Shown here piece by piece: positions 59,001-64,000 of a stretch of DNA of 64,000 nt (position 1 is its first letter; the number at the start of each line of letters is the position of its first letter). A model generated the notes under the pieces. The model searched no databases and was not told where the DNA came from. It worked only from the letters and a program-made list of their open reading frames with translations. This stretch comes from Nepenthes gracilis (Eukaryota > Streptophyta > Magnoliopsida > Caryophyllales > Nepenthaceae), in assembly GCA_033239525.1 (NCBI GenBank), contig BSYO01000003.1, positions 11,154,001 to 11,218,000 on the forward strand, in the 5' to 3' direction. The translations under genes were made by a program, and so were the position numbers.

Positions 59001-62000
59001 GCACACTGCACATCAGATTGAATTTGGTTACCACAACTGTATTTGCACCCAGTAGCACACGTACTCTTCCTCCATGAGAGAGAGATTATGTCCAATTTTT
59101 TGGAAATATTTTAACCCTAAACAGAAGTATCTACCTGTTCTCACTTCCCCCAAGATAATAAATTGGAACTACCTAACATCTTGCAGAAAGTGTCAGAAAG
59201 AAGAGGAAAAAACCTCCTCATAGTCCCATGAACCGTGCAATCAAATTCTAGACCCTAAATATTTTAGCCATTGCTTAACTGAATTCTGTGCCTCCCAAGT
59301 CTTGAAAATTTTCACATTTTTGCAATGATGTTCTAATCCTGAAGATTTCTTATCCTTCATTTTCCACTCTTTCAGTAAGAGATGGATGATGTTTGGATCA
59401 ATTAACCTTGTATAGTGAATTAAGTTTTTACCTCAAGGTAACTGTTCTACTCCTCAAGAAATCTTACAGCTTTTAAGCTCTTGGACTATATTTATTTACA
59501 TTTTCCTACCATTAGCATATAATCCTCAAAATTTATAAATAAGAAAAATACAATCAATAAAACTTGATGGCCATACAAAATCAGAATATTTTTATTTGAT
59601 AGATAAAATAAATAGGGTTAGGGAAGGAGTTGGAGGGAACTGAACCTAGATCGCTGGCATAAGTGGGCCAGCCAACCAACATGTTACTCTTGTATTCTAA
59701 CAAATTTGAATATTCTCCAAAATAAAATTGGGAACCATATGTTTGGAAATTGACAACTTTTTTTTTTTCTAAGTTTAGTCATAAAAAACTTAATTAAGCT
59801 ACAGTTCCTTTAGTAGCAAAGATAGCAAAGCTATAGATGCAAGTAAAATAGCTTTCACAGCTTAATCATGCTACACAGCTACAGTCATTCAGAACATTAC
59901 TGGTTGGATTTGTAAAATTAGATAGCTTAGAGGGTACACCCATGTCCTCTTCTCCATTCACCATACAGTTAATTGTGTCTCAACACCCTTGTATACATAT
60001 CACAATTCCCATGAATAACCAATGAGCTTTCAGAAATACTCCTACTTCTAGGTCATATGCACGAGAAGTAAGAAAAAACATGGACTTATGTGTGCATTTA
60101 CGCATGCAGGGCCAGACACCACACAAGCAGGAAAGCAGGTTACCTCATCAGAAGGATCAGACAGTGCTTTCAAAAGTGTGTTGAATATGTCACTCAAAAA
60201 AGATAAGACCTGTTTCAGACACAGAATAAAATCAAGTCATCCACATGGAAACAAGATCTACACTTGCTGAAAGGGGAAGCATGATCCCAACAAAAAGCAA
60301 ACACCTATAACTATGGAAAACATACTTACCAAAAAAACTATGGGCAATATTTCAGGAGATCTTTAACAAAATTGGCCTGCCTACTGGCCGGGAATACGGC
60401 TAACCAATCAGAAAGGAAACAAAAACTGAATGAAGTTGATATTACCCGAGTTTAAAAGTTAATGAAAATGATATTGAGCAAGGGGTTTTATGCATTCCAT
60501 GGAATGTGAAAGCACTGAGGTAACAGAAACACTTCACAGTTACTATGACCATGGGAAATGACAATTTACATTATCTTATCTCAAAATTATAGCAATGTAG
60601 TGAATACAGAGAAATTTATTAGAATTATACCATCCCAAAATTTTAAGACTGCATTCAAAGATGTCCATTGGAGGAAGGATATAAGAACAAAGAAAAAATA
60701 TAGGGAACAAAGTTGGAGTACAAGGCTGGCTATCATATTGATTGTTGTCCATTGGAGGGATGCAGGAACAAAGAAATAATATAGGGAACGAACTTGATGA
60801 AGTACAAGGCTGGCTATCATATTGATTGTTGCTTCACAGTTTTTCTTGCTTTTCAAAAGTAATGTCGAAAAAATAATTATGATGGAACCAAATAAAACTC
60901 GAAAATCCAGAAAGACAGTAGATTATAACTTTTATCATGTGGACGATGACATAAACTTAATAAAGTGTAAACTGCCAGAAAACAGGACCATCCCGTAAAA
61001 GGGAAAGAAATGAGGGACATCAAGATTATTCTTTAGCACGCTTCTTTGCCACCTCTTGTAATAATTTATAGAATCTTGTATAGCTTTTTTTATATTACAA
61101 ACTTTTTAAATATCTTTCAATCCACTTATGCGTGTATATTTTCTTATATTCACATAGGAGTTGAAGCTCAATTCTTGTCTCCACCTTTCTCAGATCCACC
61201 AACTTCAGACCCTTTTATCCTTTTTCTCTTAATCGAATACTTCACACCCATTTTATAAAGTGAGCACTAATCCTCCACACTTCTCTACCATCCCCTCATT
61301 GGCCATTGGCATTGCAATGGAATACACAAACCACTTTAAATGCAGCTGGAATAGGAAGCAAAACTCTAACTAAAGGCATCTCATCAACGGTTAGTAAGGC
61401 TCTTCACTTTCATTATAAATCCACTTTGCTCCCTACTACAAGGAAAAGGAAGGAGGGACAGGAATTTGATCGTGCTGTGCATCCAAATTTGTAACACTAT
61501 CTTCCCTAAAGATCAAACTCAACTCAACACCAGAGTAGTGAAGGAGACTTGAAGCCAATCAAGATGGTATTATTACTATATCTATCAGGTCTTAAGTTGA
61601 CTTTCTAAAACTTCAATTTGACAACATAGCAAACAACTAAGATATGTCAATTCATAAGCTGATTAGATACAGGTTATTAAATACCAAAGATCAAATAACA
61701 AACTATCAACAAGCTAATCACTATGCCACTGAATATGGCCCCACAAGAGTTTACGAATACAAGATCAGATATCAAGCATAGATAAAAATGACTGTAGAGC
61801 AGGTTTTTCCACCTCAAAAGACACACCAAGGGTAAGTGAAGCTGAAAATTAATGTTCAAACATAACAGCTCTAAATTCTGAAAGGGAAAAAAAATCAATA
61901 TCCAGTAAGCATATTGTCTTCTGCAGGGAGCTGCCAAACTACCTCAGCACGATGCCGATTCAAAAGGACTGAAATCCAGTGCAGTGATTCAATTCGAGTG

Positions 62001-63897
62001 GCCTCCCATTCGCTTGATAAATGTCTGATAAATCAAACAGACTAAGGATCACTGTTTGTTGCAAAGTATCATGAAATGTAGACTTAGAGAATGCGTGCCA
62101 CAGCCATAAGAAAGAAAACACCATGCAGCTAACACACAATAAAAATTCTCCCGTCAGCTAAAAAAATTTTGGTATTAGAAACCTAGATTTCTTCAGTTTA
62201 GAAGAACTGCACCTCTTGGCTACAGTGAGGATTTCACCTACATCAAATCCTTCAGCAGGATCAGCCTTCATTTCACGAAGTTCTTCATTGGTTTCCCGAG
62301 CAACCTAAAACGTAATTAAAGAAAAAAAAAATTCATGGAATTTAATGGTTGTGTGCCGACATAAAATACATGTATGCAAAATGAAGGGGAAAAAAGGGGA
62401 GTATATCAACTTACAACTTGGATTTTCTCTTCCTTATCAGATATACATGGCAGTATGGCTCCAAGAATGTCAGCATAATATGGAACAAGCTGGTCACCAC
62501 CGAGTTTCACGAACTCATTTATCTACAAAAATTCAAAAAGTAAAACAGATTGTCTTCAAATATACAATTCCACAATTTCAGAGAGCAGCGAAAGGGGAAG
62601 AAATCAACCACAGTAAGTCCAAACTCATGCAATGCTCCTGCCATGGTATTGATGAACTACAATTCCTCTGTACCCCCTTCTTCCCCTTCCTGCTTTGTGC
62701 TTTCATAAACTAATGACAACAGTGATCTTAATCAGAAAAGTCATTACCCAAGTGATGGCAGTCTGGCGAGTAAATTCATCAGGAGAACTGGCCCTTTGGA
62801 CCAAAATTTCAGCCATGCGACCATAATCTACAGACTTCAAAAGTTGCACCAGAATAATCAGAAATCAAAATGGAACTGTAAAGTTGTTACTAAGGCAAAC
62901 CAAGCACTTGCTCTGATGCATTACATTCAAATAGAAGGCGCAGATCTGATACACTAGTAATTTGCAGAGAGAAGTTGAGAATTTTCTGAAAGAAACGTGT
63001 GAACAAGCTAGTTTGACTTAGTAATAGATAAATAATTGTCGTCAGAAGAAAGCTTACTGGGGAATTCTTAATCTCCTGAAGAAATTCTGACAGTGCCGAA
63101 TCTGCTTGCTGTCGTATTTCATGGCTAGAATCACTTAACATGTTAAATAAACCTGAAATTGATTAAATACAATGAATTTCATATGCTTTGATATAAAAGA
63201 GGAGCATAGGCAATCCATCACATGAGAATTTACCATCAAGAAAATCAGGAAGAAAACCCAACATATCAATATCTGGGACACTATCCAATACAGTAATCCA
63301 TCCTACCAAGAACTGGCGGACATAAGGATTTAAGACATTCATCCTCTCTCTCAACAATGGTATGAATTCTTCAATGCTGATTCCAAAGGAAAGGAAGATT
63401 TTAGTACATATTTTCAGATAACCAGAAAAAATGCTAATTTTCACACAGACAATTGCAATGAGAAATTTATTACTGAACAAACAAAAGACACATACCTGAA
63501 CTGGTCACTTTCTGTAACAATATCCTGTTTTACAAACTGAAGCTTAAGAAAAAATGGATGATGATACTAACAAAAGATAACCGCATGTAGTATGATGATA
63601 AGAGATCACCTTTACAAGTCGATCTAAGAGATGAGCAGCACTTTGTACATTGGCATCTGAATCTGCTGAGAGCTTACATAAAGCACCAAAAATCTGGTTG
63701 AAGAAAACAATAAAATCTCCTCTCACAACCTGCAAAGCAACCAGGGATGAGTCACACAAAAAAGGCCAAGAATCACTAGATCAAAAGGAATCATTTTCCA
63801 GTCCCACCTTTGCAATGTTATAAAGAGCTTCACATGCATAATATCGCACTCTGCCATCTTGATCAGAAAAGGAATGGAGTACGGGCGGTACAATTTG
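47089..63897 (-). CDS. VAC14: VAC14 homologue (PIKfyve/FAB1 complex scaffold), 5'-partial, 17 exons
   Basis: Scaffold of the FAB1/PIKfyve-FIG4 complex that makes and turns over PI(3,5)P2 on endosomes and vacuoles. Exons, 5' to 3' on the minus strand: 63808-63897, 63610-63729, 63496-63524, 63234-63376, 63058-63152, 62748-62834, 62415-62522, 62213-62304, 61943-62024, 60144-60209, 57232-57347, 56947-57067, 52163-52324, 51921-52049, 51051-51119, 48422-48709, 47089-47193. All junctions are GT-AG and the phases join into 633 residues plus TAA with no internal stop. Diagnostic words include [71 protein letters not shown] and the end GPGQLQL. Helical HEAT-like repeats fill the first two thirds. The N-terminal exons lie beyond 64000. 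No defect is seen. Confidence 0.95.
47296..47312. repeat. (AT)n microsatellite in the last VAC14 intron
   Basis: A short AT dinucleotide run between exons 48422-48709 and 47089-47193. Confidence 0.8.
52325..56946 (-). other. VAC14: Largest VAC14 intron (4.6 kb) with transposon-derived DNA
   Basis: Intron between exons 56947-57067 and 52163-52324. It contains the large MITE-like element (54487-55433), a decayed segment at 52470-52980 with inverted words around GATACCGGTATCGAG and CACGTATCGCTTGATA, and C-rich low-complexity sequence near 53495-53520. No gene is supported in it. Confidence 0.6.
54487..55433. mobile_element. MITE-like element, copy 2, inside a VAC14 intron
   Basis: An AT-rich 947-bp element with perfect 11-bp terminal inverted repeats ACGTTTGGTTG and CAACCAAACGT; the inversion continues imperfectly (GGAGGGAATAG against the complement of CTTATTCCATTCAAA). 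The centre is simple AT sequence with no transposase. It shares its right-hand 200 bp with the element at 17165-17575. No target duplication was clear, so the superfamily is open. Confidence 0.65.
60144..63897 (-). other. VAC14: VAC14 HEAT-repeat exons (ten exons)
   Basis: These exons encode about 304 residues of armadillo/HEAT-like helices that form the scaffold. The 29-bp exon at 63496-63524 (DIVTESDQF plus two bases) is a microexon, easily missed by gene finders; a Ser codon is split across its 3' junction. Exons are close together here, with introns from about 86 bp to 1.7 kb. Confidence 0.9.
60662..60832. repeat. 84-bp tandem duplication in a VAC14 intron
   Basis: TGTCCATTGGAGG starts two copies at 60662 and 60746; both end in CAAGGCTGGCTATCATATTGATTGTTG. 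It lies between exons 61943-62024 and 60144-60209 and has no coding content. Confidence 0.8.
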
Positions 63898-64000
63898 CTG
63901 GAAATTGAATCAAGAAAGAAAACCAAAAAAAAAATCATGAGCCAACAGAAAAATGGAAACCAATGAATATAAATGGAAATGGAATACGAAAAACTCCAAA

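Overview
The window is nuclear DNA from a flowering plant, most likely a woody dicot; I cannot name the species. The case for a plant rests on an intronless four-EF-hand calmodulin-like gene, a multi-exon VAC14 gene, chromodomain Ty3/gypsy elements, a Tat-lineage element with two RNase H domains and an antisense gene, and LINEs with a DUF4283-type ORF1. Only two ordinary host genes are visible. Most of the rest is retrotransposon sequence, much of it nested.

Layout. 1-3681: AT-rich DNA with a badly decayed Ty1/copia pol remnant (minus strand). 3698-7070: LINE-A (minus), which lacks ORF2, probably carries a solo LTR, and is flanked by a perfect 16-bp target-site duplication (TSD). 8476-9051: calmodulin-like gene (minus) with a TATA box near 9145. 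9486-16632: LINE-B (plus), near full length with a 12-bp TSD and a 1.7-kb 3' region made of two 390-bp tandem units. 17165-17575: a MITE-like element. 18304-46120: one LINE (LINE-D) broken into pieces by nested insertions. Gypsy-1 (18396-25851, itself holding LINE-C at 19159-20985) lies in ORF1. Gypsy-2 (27245-41947) lies between ORF1 and ORF2. The Tat-lineage element Tat-1 (31529-41057, minus) lies inside the integrase of Gypsy-2. LINE-E (about 43230-44393) lies in ORF2. 47089-63897: seventeen exons of VAC14 (minus); its N-terminal exons lie beyond the right edge.

The most interesting unit is Tat-1. Its gag-pol is on the minus strand and carries nonsense codons and frameshifts. A convergent plus-strand gene (32730-34594) is open over its full length, has one small phase-0 intron, a good start context and an AATAAA signal. 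It encodes a protein of about 597 residues of the putative gypsy-type transposon family. A 54-bp triple tandem repeat separates the two converging units. The second notable signal is in the LINE 3' regions, where each copy carries its own degenerate short-word repeats and palindromes.

The two host genes act separately. The calmodulin-like protein is a predicted calcium sensor. VAC14 is the scaffold of the PIKfyve/FAB1-FIG4 complex that controls PI(3,5)P2 on endosomal and vacuolar membranes. All element boundaries were found by reading direct repeats and protein motifs by eye, without alignment software.
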